From positions 61,799,379-61,863,378 of the forward strand of contig NC_051073.1 of the NCBI RefSeq assembly GCF_004664715.2: 64,000 nt of DNA, read 5' to 3'. Position 1 is the first letter of the stretch, and each line of letters starts with the position of its first letter. The notes beneath the pieces were generated by a model, which was not told the DNA's origin, ran no database searches, and was given only the letters and a program-made list of their open reading frames with translations. Positions 46,629-57,600 of the stretch are shown piece by piece. The position numbers were made by a program, and so were the translations under genes. The DNA is from Peromyscus leucopus (lineage: Eukaryota > Chordata > Mammalia > Rodentia > Cricetidae).

Positions 46629-47061
46629 CAAAGAAGTTCCTTTCTCTCTCCTTCGTGCCCATCCATTTGATGGACATATTGGAAGTGGTGGCCACACCTA
46701 GTCCGTGGAGACCCGCCCCACACATACACACAGTAAGGGGGTTTGCCTTAAAACTCTAACAGTTAGCTGTCCTCTCAAGGTGTACAGAGCCAAGGGCAGC
46801 AAAGGAAGCAGTATTCCAGAGGATGGCAGGGCAGGGGAGGAAAGCAAGAAACAGCCCCGCTGAGGGGTCCTCTGCCCTGCACAGGGCTGAGAGAGCAGTC
46901 CTGAATGCACAGGACACAAATGCTCTTTGTAGAAGGGAAATTTTTTTTGGGGGTGGAGCAGGTTGCCGGGTCTTCGTCCTTACAACCAGAACAACAAATA
47001 AGACTGTTTTGGGAACTAAAATTCGAAATTTTAAAATTAGATGCAAAAACGGTTGTTTTTT

Positions 47062-47214
47062 GTTTTGTTTTTTTCCAGACAGGGTTTCCCTGTGTAGCTT
47101 TGCACCTTCCCTGGATCTCACTCTGTAGTCCAGGCTGGCCTCGAATTCACAGAGATCCGCCTGGCTCTGCCTCCCGAGTGCTGGGATTAAAGGCGTGCAC
47201 CACCACTGCCCAGC
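47062..47214 (-). repeat. B1 SINE, antisense
   Basis: ccagacagggtttccctgtgtagctttgcaccttccctgg to gcgtgcaccaccactgcccagc. Confidence 0.96.
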
Positions 47215-47804
47215 CGGGTCTTTTTTTAAATAGTGAGATTTATGTTTATGGGTTGGGAGATAGAGTGAAGAAATATGTCAACATTTTGAGACAAAGGTAC
47301 AAAGATACAGAGACAAGGGCAAGGTAAGAGGCTGAGAAGCCATCTGAGTGGAAATAGTACAGAGTAAGTAAGGGAAGAACAGGGATAGACCTTAACAATT
47401 AGTGTTTGCCCTGTATGCCTATCCTCAACCAAAGAGCCACGACTTGAAAGCCACACCCGAGTCCTAGGCACTGGTGCTAGGCATGCCCTCCAGAAACGGT
47501 TGAGCTTTCAGCATCAACAGCTTCCCACACCTAGAGGAAAATGCTATTCACAAAGCCGAAGGAGCTGGGCTAGAAGCAGAGGGTCACTGCAGGCTTCAGA
47601 ATCGGAGTGACATCCACAGGCCCTGAGAAAGGAGGACCTACGCTAACCAAAGGAGCCGAAGGCCAGACATACGGGCCCCTGTCACAGTCTACCTGTGGTG
47701 GCTATTCTTGGTTGTCAGCTTGATTACATCTGAAGTTAACTAAAAGCCCTCAGCAGCTGGTTACACCTGTGAAGGATTGTTAATCAAGTCATTTGAAGTT
47801 GGAA

Positions 47805-47970
47805 GACTGGCGGGTGGCGGTGGCATACTCCTTTAATCGCAGCACTCAAGAGGCAGAGGCAGGAGGATCTCTAAGATTGAGGTCAGCCTGGTCTACAGAG
47901 TGAGTTGCAGGACAGCCAGGGCTACACAGAGAAACGCTGTCTTGAACGCTTCCCCTGCCCCCAAAAAGAA
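47805..47970 (+). repeat. B1 SINE inside older repeat
   Basis: Sense B1 with 9-bp flanks aagttggaa at 47796-47804 and 47971-47979. Confidence 0.9.
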
Positions 47971-48108
47971 AAGTTGGAAAACCCACCTTAAATCCAGATC
48001 ATCTGAGGTCAGAAGACCCAGTTTAAATCTGGGCCACACCTCACGGCAGCCTACGTAAGACGGGATTCCAACGTAGACTGAAGACCAACCGAGGCATTCA
48101 GCCTCATG

Positions 48109-48538
48109 TGTAGGAGCCCACAAAGATTCCAATTTGTGGCTTGACTCAAGGTCAGAGAGTTAGAGTTTATGCTGCTCTCTAGGGCTGCATAATAGGGTGC
48201 AAAAGCATGGTTACCAGGTGTCTTATACTTCAAGGCCTAATCACAAGATGCTTTGCCATGGGGCGTGGTTACCAGGTGTTTTGAAGGGTCTACACTTGGT
48301 TGTACTTTGATCTTGAAAGGGGGAGGTCTTTTGCCTCTGCACTTGCTAGTGTATAAAAAGCCCATTAGAAATAAACTCGAAGCTGCTAGGTATTGACGCA
48401 GGGCCCCCCAAAGCTATCATGTGTCTCTGTCTTTTTTCTTCATCTATATTTCTATATAGCACTTCTCAATTCCTCACTCCCTACTTCAAGGGACCCTTCA
48501 ATAGGTCAGGGCTTAACCCCAACACTGGGTCCCCAACA
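48109..48538 (+). mobile_element. Solo LTR (class II ERV-like), 430 bp, 6-bp target duplication
   Basis: The element starts tgtaggagcc, ends ccccaaca (TG...CA with imperfect inverted ends) and is flanked by ctcatg at 48103-48108 and 48539-48544. The flanking repeat reads continuously once it is removed. Inside are a TATAAAA at 48352-48358 and AATAAA at 48370-48375. No internal retroviral genes are present, so this is a recombined single LTR. A 6-bp duplication is typical of class II (ERVK/IAP-like) elements. Confidence 0.9.
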
Positions 48539-48705
48539 CTCATGGACTAAACAGCTACTGGATTCTTGGACTTCCTGTCGGGAGACAGCCATCATTGGAT
48601 TAGCTGGACCACAGCCTGTGTGAGACACCCTGACAAATCCCCTTTCTGTATATATAGATGGCCTATCAGTTCTCTTCCTCTAGAGAACCCTAATACACCA
48701 CCTGA

Positions 48706-49400
48706 TTATAAAGTCCTTGAGCCTCCTCAAGGATGCCTCTGGTGCCATCCAGGGCTCCTTTCCTGCCCACACCTAGTGAATTACACAGAACACGTGTCTC
48801 AAAGGGTAGAAGCTCCGCATGCTGAGGCTGAGGAGGAGAACCCAAGAGAACTGGAATCTTTCACAGCCATCCAAGTTATGGCTCTGTGCAGAATCCCGGG
48901 AAACTGAAATTGGGGGCCCCTTTGAGAGCAGTCCGGCAGAACTTCCCATTCCACAGATGAAGAAAGTGAGCCCCATTGAGACATGATGGGCACAAGCTAC
49001 AGAAGAGCTGAACCAATCACCTCACTGATGGGAATGGAGCAGAGAGGAAGGGACTAGGATCCCACCATCCTCTTCCGGGGCATGCCCCCGACGGCTGGGA
49101 GACCTTCCTGCAGCCTCACATCAAAGCTCCTTCCCAACAGTGCTAAGGGACCCAGTCTTCGGTATTCAAGCCTTTGGGAGACAATGAGCTCCAAGGTAAA
49201 GCAAAGGCCAAGAGTGTTTACCTGTAAGTGGTATGACTCCAAATGCTTTTCCCCTTATGATTTTATTTCCTATCTTGTCCAATTAAAATTTTTAATTAGA
49301 AAAAGTTTCATTCAAGGCAATCAATAAAAATACAAAAGTCGGGTGGATAGGTGAGTCAGTAAAGTGCTTGCCTTATAATTTTTAAATTATTAAATGACAG
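48706..49400. other. Intergenic spacer, no clear repeat
   Basis: Unassigned sequence. A weak tRNA-SINE head occurs at about 49342-49378 (gtcgggtggataggtgagtcagtaaagtgcttgcc). Confidence 0.4.
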
Positions 49401-49401
49401 A

Positions 49402-49562
49402 TCTGGCTGGGTGGTGGTGGCACATGCCTTTATTCCCAGCACTCAGAAGGCAGAGCAGCAGTCTCTGTGAGTTCGAGGCCAGCCTGGTCTATAGAGCAAG
49501 ATCCAGGACAGCCACCAAAGCTATACAGAGAAACCCTGTCTCGGGGGGGAAAAAAAAAAACA
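49402..49562 (+). repeat. B1 SINE
   Basis: ggctgggtggtggtggcacatgcctttattccc to cctgtctcgggggggaaa. Confidence 0.93.
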
Positions 49563-49589
49563 CTAAAAAAATTTTAAAAAAAGATCTGA

Positions 49590-49880
49590 TCCTGGCATGG
49601 CAGACACATCTGTATCCCAACACTCAAGAGGTTAGGGAAAGAGGACCAGCCTGGGCTTCAGAGTGTAGAGTGATCCTGCTACAAAATAAAAACAAAACCC
49701 AACAAACCGACAGAGCCAACAAGATGGCTAGCAAGCAAAGTCACTTGTCTCCTAAGCCTGTGGACTTGAGTTCCAGGTTGGAACTTACAAAAAGATGGGA
49801 GGAAAAAACCCACCACCATAGTTGTCCTCAGACCTCCCGAGGTACGCTGTGGCACACCTATCCCTGCCTCCCAAATCATG

Positions 49881-49918
<38 letters not shown>

Positions 49919-49937
49919 CACACACACACACACACAC
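49590..49937 (+). repeat. Old SINEs ending in a (CA)n microsatellite
   Basis: 49590-49690 is B1-like (cctggcatggcagacac, actcaagaggttaggg). 49718-49882 is tRNA-SINE-like (acaagatggctagcaagc, cctgtggacttgagttcc). The CA run 49883-49937 has one AAC interruption at 49917-49920. Confidence 0.7.
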
Positions 49938-50277
49938 GGAGCTGGGTCTTGTAAAATGAAGCATTCTTGTTACCACTTCTGGCTCGCTATTGCAACCTTA
50001 GGAAATGAGGAAATCAAGGTTGGCCGTGGGCCACAGTCTCCAGGCTGCTTATGTCAAGGACTTCCAGCAGGGGGCAGCAGGTCCCTTCACAGTCTCTCTA
50101 AAAACACCCCGGAGGTGGCATCTGTGGCTCAAGTGTCACATGCTCATAGCACTGACTATAGAAAACAGGATTTGAACAAGTTAATTCAAGGTCTCCCGGA
50201 GACCCAAAGTAAGTGGAAGAGAAACTACATTTTTCCAAAATTGCCCCCCCCCCCAGTTTAGGAAGTCTCAAAGCCAC

Positions 50278-50445
50278 CTTTTTTTTGTTTGTTTGTTTTT
50301 GTTTTTAGACAGGGTTTCTCTGTGTTGTTTTGGTGCCTGTCCTGGATCTCACTTTGTAGACCAGGCTGGCCTCGAACTCACAGAGATCCGCCTGTCACTG
50401 CCTCCGGAGTGCTGGGATTAAAGGCGTGCGCCACCACTGCCCAGC
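50278..50445 (-). repeat. B1 SINE, antisense
   Basis: T/G tail then tagacagggtttctctgtgttgttttggtgcctgtcctggatctc to gcgccaccactgcccagc. Confidence 0.96.
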
Positions 50446-50504
50446 AAGCTGCAAGTTCTTACATCTGGATCAGGAGGCAGCAAGAAGAGAGACACTGGGC
50501 CTGG

Positions 50505-50602
50505 CTTTGACATCTGAAACCCCAAAGCCCTCCCTCAGTTACATACACACTCCCTCCAACAAGGCCACACCACTCAATAGTGCCACTCCCGACGGGCCTC
50601 TG
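50505..50602 (+). repeat. Fragment of the unassigned repeat seen at 4451 and 15128
   Basis: ttgacatctgaaaccccaaagccc, ctccctccaacaaggccacacc, agtgccactcc. Confidence 0.6.
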
Positions 50603-50612
50603 GGGAGGGGCG

Positions 50613-50614
<2 letters not shown>

Positions 50615-50662
<48 letters not shown>
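50615..50662. repeat. (GT)n microsatellite
   Basis: GT run of 24 units beyond the inferred Itgb5 3' end. Confidence 0.97.
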
Positions 50663-50664
<2 letters not shown>

Positions 50665-50922
50665 ATTTCCATTCAGACCACCGCACCAACAGAGAGTTGC
50701 TTGGATTCAATCTTTACTTCCAATCCCCAGACAAATCTTCCCTTTTCATTTCAAAAGTACTAAACAAACATGGACAGGACGGACAAGCTAACATTTGCAA
50801 GGTGTATACCTTCAACCGGCGCCTCCCCAGTTCCACCAGCAGCACCCACAGACGCCAGGCAGTCCTGGGGGGGGGGGCTAGTCATCAGAGTCATCAGATC
50901 TACACCATAAATGCGTGACCTT

Positions 50923-50928
50923 TTTATT
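50923..50928 (-). promoter_or_regulatory. Itgb5: Candidate poly(A) signal for Itgb5
   Basis: TTTATT on the plus strand is AATAAA in the Itgb5 sense, about 390 nt after the stop codon. No competing canonical signal is seen before the flanking repeats. The inferred 3' UTR is 51315 down to about 50900. Confidence 0.4.
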
Positions 50929-51315
50929 TCATAGAAAAAAAAACCAACCAACCAACCCGCAAAAGGCAGACTGCGCCCTAGCTTTGTACACACAGACTCT
51001 TCCAGATATACCATCGAGTCTGGTGGGGGCAGAGAAGAGAGGGGCAGGCCAGCCTTCAGCAGTTCATGGAGACAGCAAGCTGGAGGCAGCAGAGAGCTGA
51101 GAATACCAGAGTCTTCTTGCTTCTCCAAGGGCCTCTGGCCTGCAGCCAGGGGTCATGGCCAGCTACCTCCCGTGTGGGTAGCAGGCCCCCTAAGGCTCCG
51201 TGGAGGGCATCTTGCTGCTTGCTTAGTTAGTGCGAGCAAGTGGAAAGCAATCCAAGACACCTCGGTCTTTGTCCTCGGTCCCGTCCAGCCACCCCGAAGG
51301 AGCCACCCAGCTCCT

Positions 51316-51411
51316 TCAGTCCACCGAGCCGTTGTAGGATTTGTTGAACTTGTTGAAGGCGAAGTCGACGGTGTGTGTGGAGATGGGCTTCCTGTACAGG
51401 GGGTTTGAGGC
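51316..51411 (-). CDS. Itgb5: Itgb5 terminal coding exon (cytoplasmic tail)
   Basis: On the minus strand, after cgctcgcag, it encodes [17 protein letters not shown], then [14 protein letters not shown] and TGA at 51318-51316. NPLY is the talin/PTB-binding motif and NKSY the distal NxxY. Human, as remembered, ends NGTVD, so there is one conservative change. Confidence 0.97.
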   Translation of the reverse strand, partial: ASNPLYRKPISTHTVDFAFNKFNKSYNGSVD

Positions 51412-51607
51412 CTGCGAGCGAGAGAGAGCACAGATGTTAGTTCAACCTCCGGTCTAGCACCTCCGGGGATGCCTGCTTCGGGCTGGCTCTGTGCACTGGG
51501 GGATTCCCTCCCTTCTCCGAGCGTTCCCTCTTCATCTCTGAAACGGAGGGCTTGGGCAGAAATTCCCAATTCCCTTGTAACCTGAGCAGACAGACTCTAT
51601 CTCTGCG

Positions 51608-51658
<51 letters not shown>

Positions 51659-54600
51659 GGTCAGAGGTCCTTCCTCTGAGCCCGGCTCTTCTCCTGCAGC
51701 TGCAGGTGTGCCTGGGGTGGAAGGACTTGCTCATATGGCCATCCAACCAGACCTGAGAGCTTGAGCCTTTTTCCCGGAAGTCCGTCCAACTTCCCACTGA
51801 GCCTGCTCTGGCACTCTGCCCCACAGCAGACCCAACACGGACCAGGGGTCTACGTGTTCCCCAAGTCTTCCAGGTGTGTGGTTCTCTCATCCAGCGCTGC
51901 AGATGTGGATGCTCCATTGTTCATAGATTTGTTTGTTCTCTGATACTAGGGATTAAACCCAGAGCCTTGTGCATGCCTGGTGGGCACGCTACTACTGAAC
52001 TACACTAAAAAGAAAAAAAAATAAGGTTTTTTGTTTTGTTTTGTTTGTTTGGGTTTTTTTTTTTTTGGTATGAGTGCTCTATTTGCATGTATGACTGCAC
52101 ACCAGAACAGGGCACCAGATCCCTTTATAGATGGCTGTGGGCCACCATGTGGTTGCTGGGAATTGAACTCAGGACCTCTGGAAGAGCAGCCAGTGCTCTT
52201 AACCTCTGAGCCATCTCTCCAGCCCCTGGTTATTTTTATTTTGAGTCAAGGTCTTGGTAAGAAGCCCAGGCTAACTTTGAGCTTCTAAGTCCTCCGATCT
52301 CAGCCCCTGGAACGGCTGGGATTATAGGGGAATACGACCACACCTAGCTCATTCTTGGCTGGTTTCATTGTTTTTAATTTCAAAGATACTGGCTGCCTTT
52401 GGCCTTTGCTCTGGGACCACCGCCTCTTCTTTACCCATCCCCCACTCACCATTTCATAGCGGGCCCTGGAGCGCTCACTCTGGAACTTGGCAAACTCTCG
52501 GCGGTCATGGATGGTGACGAGCAGCTTCCAGATGGCCAGGAGTGCCATTCCGATCAGAAGGATGCTGCCAACCACAGCCAGCAGGATGGTCATGGCATTA
52601 GGGGCGCTTCCACATTCTGAAAGGGCCCGGGAGACAGGTGGGCAAAGCCATCAGCATCCTGCCCACCTCTGCCTCCTGACCTCAGTTACATTCAAGGTGA
52701 AGGGTTGCCTCCCACAGACAACTTCCCTTCTGCTACGCGCCCCCACGCTGCCTCTGTGTGACTGAAAGCTGGGGCGGTTGCAGGCGGTCTCAAGACACAG
52801 AGAGTAAAATATTGAGAGAATTCAGGAACTGTTTCAAGCTCACACAGCCAAGTGTTGGCAAAGATGAGCACCCTGGTGAATGGCTACGCGTCTCCTATTG
52901 GGCTGTGCCCCAGGGGCTCTAGCCTGGCCCAGCTCCAGCCCAGGGTCAAGCATTTCTGAGCCCTTCGTGACGAGTTCTGAGGAGCGAATGTGCTTCTTTC
53001 CAAGCAAAGACTGGGCTTCGAAAGCAAGGCCTCACTGCCACAGGCAAGTGCGCCAGGCTGGTACCATGCCTCCTGTGCCTCTGGCCCAGGAAGGCAATGC
53101 TGTGCACAGCGAGTCGGGCTCAACTGGCAATCTGGGTTCTGTGACGAGGAATCTGCAACCCTTTTTCTACTTCCTCCACAATCCAAAAACTGAAATGGCT
53201 GATTCAGAAACCCCAGTCACTCTGAGGCACAGGCTGTTGTTAGTCCCAGTGCCCAGGATCCAAGACAGAATTGTTGGTACTGACAGGCTGCCATGACCCA
53301 GATGATCCCCAACTCAAGGGACAACCCAGGCCTGGTGGACCAGCTGCCCGGTACCCTCCCTGCAAAACCCCTTAACCCAGCATGCTAAAGTTTCCTCCAT
53401 GGCGACACACCACAGCAACACTCCCACAGCTCTACGGCCTCAGTCCCAGCCCTCTGCCTCAACAGTATGGCCGGCTGGTGGGCTCCACACAGGTACTTTG
53501 AGACAGGGTCTCATGTAGCCCAGGCTGGCCACACAAATTTCTCAACTCTCTGTCTCTACCTTCCAGAGTACTGGGTTCACAGGCGCACACCACCACATAG
53601 GGACTAGCCCAAGAAAGCAGGCCCAGGATAGCCCCCGCGGGCTCTCACCTACCTGGCTCCCTGAGGACCGTCAGGTTGGACCTCCCATTGGGCAGTTCTG
53701 TGTAGCTGAACATCATGACGCAGTCCTTCGCTGTTTTGTAGAAGCAGAGCACAGCCTCCTGGTCATCTTTGACTAGGAGAGAAGCAAGCAGAAACACCCT
53801 GAGCATCTCTCTGGGAAACATCAGAATGGCTGATGGACAAGGGTCGAAGCTAAGCACCTCAGAAAAAGACGGGAGACTTAAAAGGGGCCTCGGGGGGCTT
53901 TAAAACAAGCTCAGATTTCTCACATCAAGATCACAGGCCCAGGGCTTTGGGGACATGTGGATCCCATCAGGACTGTCAACCCTCTGAAGTGTTGGCTGGT
54001 GGTGACATGATATAAAAGAAGCCTTCAATGGTTGGGAGTGGGCACGGGTGAGTGGAACTGCATGCAACAGGCCCGAGTGAGTGTCAGCCTTTGGAAACCG
54101 GCCCAGTCTGCAGGGCTGACCTGACTGAAGAAGACAAGGCATTGCTCTTCCCCAAGAGCTGGAACTCAGGGTGCCGAGGCTCTCTGGATGAGAGGCTGGC
54201 TTCGTGGTGGTATTTCACACTGATACTGTGAGCCGCTGTCAGAGGTCAGGCCATTAAAGACCCAGCTCTGTCTATGACAGGTTTCTCTGCTGCCAAACTC
54301 CTTCCTCAGTTCCACAGCCCTTCTCTTTCCCCACACCATCCTTGACCGGTTACTGTCTTGCCTGGGTTCCCGGAAAAGGGTTTGAAGAATGATCTTTAGG
54401 ATAGGGCTGGAGAAAAGGATGTCAGGCCACAAGGGCATCTTGGTCTCAAACCACTACCACAGGTTAATGCTATGACGCTAAATGTGCCTCCTTTCCTGTT
54501 TTCAACCTGGCTGAACAGGACCTTCGATCAGGAAGTAGATGAACGGGTGTGGTGAGCAAACGTGAAAACCCAACCTTTTCTCTCAGCCCCCTCAGAGTTG

Positions 54601-57600
54601 GTGAGGGTGTTCCCCGCCCCCCCCTCCCCGACAGGGGTGTCTCTGTGTAACAGTCCTAGCTGTCCGGGAACTCGTTTTGTAGACCAGGCTGGCCTCCAAC
54701 TCACAGAGATCCACCTGCCTCTGCCTCCCCAGTGCTGGGGTTAAAGGTGTGCCCCGCCACCACCTGCCTGAGGGTGTGTATTTTTAAAAGCATAAGGAAG
54801 AACTGGACGCCGTGGCACACAATTACAATCCCAGTGCTTGGGAGTCTGAGGCAGGAGGACAGAAAGTTTGAAGTCAACCTGGGATATATAGTGAGTGCAA
54901 TATACAAACAGAAACAAAATTATAAGGCTGGGCGTGGTGCACACCTTTAATCCCAGAACTTGGGAGGCGGAGGCAGGCCCATCTCTGTGAGTTCGAGGCC
55001 GGTCTGGTCTATATAGTGACTTCCAGGCCAGCCAGGATTACATAGTGAGACCCCCACCTCGAAAATAAACAAGCAAGCAAACAAATAAAAAAAGCAAGCC
55101 AGCCAGCTAGTCAGCCTGCCTAGGGACAAGTGATGGATCCAACCTGTCCTTCTTTGCAGAGTCCCCTCAGAGGCTTGGGCTAGGAGGAGCCGTGCACAAA
55201 GGACAGGCTTGTGTGGGGGAGGTGGGAAGGGAGCCCTTTTTCCCTAACTCCACGTGCTTCATGCAAGAGGAGCTCCGCCAGGCCCTGGGCGGCAAGCCAG
55301 GGGCAGGGCGAAAGGCAGGAGTGTGTGAGAGGTTGCAAAGAATCCCCAACTCCCCAGAGCCTGGCACAGGGCTGGCCACAGGGTAGGTGCTCACTGAATG
55401 CCTGCGTGATAAACAGACCGAGCATACTCCGGGCCGCCATTGGGCCAAGCAGTCAGTCAAAGCCAGGGGAGAGGGAAAAACAGAGTCTACAATGAGAGAA
55501 GCCAGGACCGCAACAGGCAGAGCCAGGGCCAGGAGTTTGCAGGAGCTGGGGGTCAAGGCCGAGGGCAAGCCTGCTGGCACTGGTGAGCCTCGGTTGAAAG
55601 TTCCCTCTTCAGACATGCAGTCCCTTGGGAACTGTTTAATCATTTCAAAATGTAGCCAATTGAGGGAACTCACAATGTTAGGCCAGTGCCCAGAAATGTC
55701 CACACGTGTTAGCATATAATCTTGGCTCCCCCCCCCCCATTCCTTCTCAATTGACATTGCCTACCGTGGACATTCTAAACAGCGTCATGTAATACCTCTG
55801 TTCTTTTCTGCCCAGCTTCTTTCACCATCCCAGTGATTTGGAGGCTCAGATGTATTACCAAGTTAGTGCTTTGCTCTTTATTGTGATTAAAAAATAATAT
55901 TCCATGATGGATGGATATAGAACATGTACGTCATCATTCATTCATTAATGAGTAACTGACTATTACAATCAATGCTATAAACATGTGACTATCGGGCTGG
56001 AGGGATGGCTCAGCGGTTAAGAGCACTGGCTGCTCTTCCCAAGGTTCTGAGTTCAATTCCCAGCAACCACATGGTGGCTCACAACCATCTGTAATGAGAT
56101 CTGGTGCCCTCTTCTGGCCTGCAGTCATACATGCAGTCAGAACACTGTATACATAATAAATAAATCTTTAAAAAAAAAACATGTGACTGACTATCAGGCC
56201 CAACTCTTTGGGGGCATGTACCTCACAGCGGAATTGTTAGATTGTGCAATGATTCTACAAGCAGCCTTTTGTGCAGCAGCCAAACTGATTTCTGTGTGAC
56301 ATTCCTGCCACTAGTATGTGAGGGTCCCATCCCACGGTCCCCTTTGGGAACCAGCAATCATGCCAAGGCAGCTATGCTGGGCTTGACTCAAGGCTGAGAC
56401 TATTTGCTCCCCAGGGAGGGTGAAAAAAAAAAAACAAAAAAAACCTCTCGAAGCCTGCCAAGGTCCACAGAGACAGCTGTCCATAGTGACCCAGAGCACT
56501 CACCAATGGCGTCGACCCACGTGATCACCTCGTCTTTGCACTGGTGGTGGCAGGTCTGGTTGTCAGGTTTCCCCGAGTGAAGCAGCAAGCACTCCACACA
56601 GTCTCTGAGAAAAACAATGTGGTCATTAGCTGCTGGGTAGTGTCCCAAAGGCTCGGCCGCACTCCTGACGTCTGGCTTTGGGGACACGATGCTCTGACAT
56701 CTTACTGGCGTTAAAAGGAAGCCCCAGGGTCTCGGAGAGACATGTATGAGTTTAGAGACATCACTGATATACAAGTCAACTTGCCAGCTGCAGGCCTTCC
56801 CAATTCCGACAGCGGGAACCAAATCTGCACCCTGCTACAGTGAACTGGCCAAGGAGTCAGCTCCGGGAATAACAACTACTCCTGGCCCTTGGGGGGTGCC
56901 TCCACATGCCTGGGGCCAGCGTGTGAAGCCCTTGTGTTACCCCAATCTTGGTATTCTCATGTGTCGCTCTCTGGACAAGGCTCTGTAATAACATGTCCTC
57001 TCCAGAGGACTTTTAGCAGTAAGTAAGCCTCGGGGCCTGGGCTCCACTGCACCTTCAGAGCCGACCTCTAGGATGGGGCTTCCTGGCACGTCTGATGCCT
57101 GGAAGGACGGATCATCACCGTCTGCGCACCTTGGGCTCCCATCCCCTCCCTGTTCCCATACAGTGTCTACCTGCCAGCATCCTTCAGGGCATGCTGGCCA
57201 CTTACCTGGTAACTGGTCTACACTAAAGCTGGTACATTTTATAACAGAGGCCTTCTCTAGAAAATGGATGAGGAGTCAAAAAGAGGCCCTCTCAGTACCC
57301 CCACCCACCCACCTTTGGGTGACTGCATGTGAAGATGCTTAATTACAATGCCCTGTTGAACAGTTATTATTATTATTATTATTATTTTAATTTCATGTGC
57401 AGTGGTGTTTAACCCGCAGGTGTGTCTGTATGAGGGCATCTGATCTCCTACAACAGAAGTTAAAGACAGCTGTGGCCGGGCGGTAGTGGCGTACACCTTT
57501 AATCCCAGCACTCGGGAGGCAGAGCCAGGCGGATCTCTGTGAGTTCGAGGCCAGCCTGGGCTACCAAGTGAGCTCCAAGAAAGGCGCAAAGCTACACAGA

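Larger units (their letters stand above)
47697..48705 (+). repeat. Old dispersed repeat, split by a B1 and by a solo LTR
   Basis: Pieces 47697-47804, 47971-48108 and 48539-48705 read as one element when the two insertions are ignored: gtggctattcttggttgtcagcttgattacatctg, then ttccaacgtagactgaagacc, then ggactaaacagctactggattcttggac and tgacaaatccccttt. I recognise this as a common rodent repeat but will not name the family. Confidence 0.7.
51412..52449 (-). other. Itgb5: Last intron of Itgb5
   Basis: Contains the (TG)n at 51610-51657, an antisense ID-like SINE, an antisense B2 and an old B1-like piece, listed separately. No further exon is seen. Confidence 0.7.

Noticed and set aside
55167..55757. 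196-residue minus-strand open frame
   Set aside because: In the Itgb5 sense but inside an intron whose flanking exons join in phase without it; no recognisable domain.
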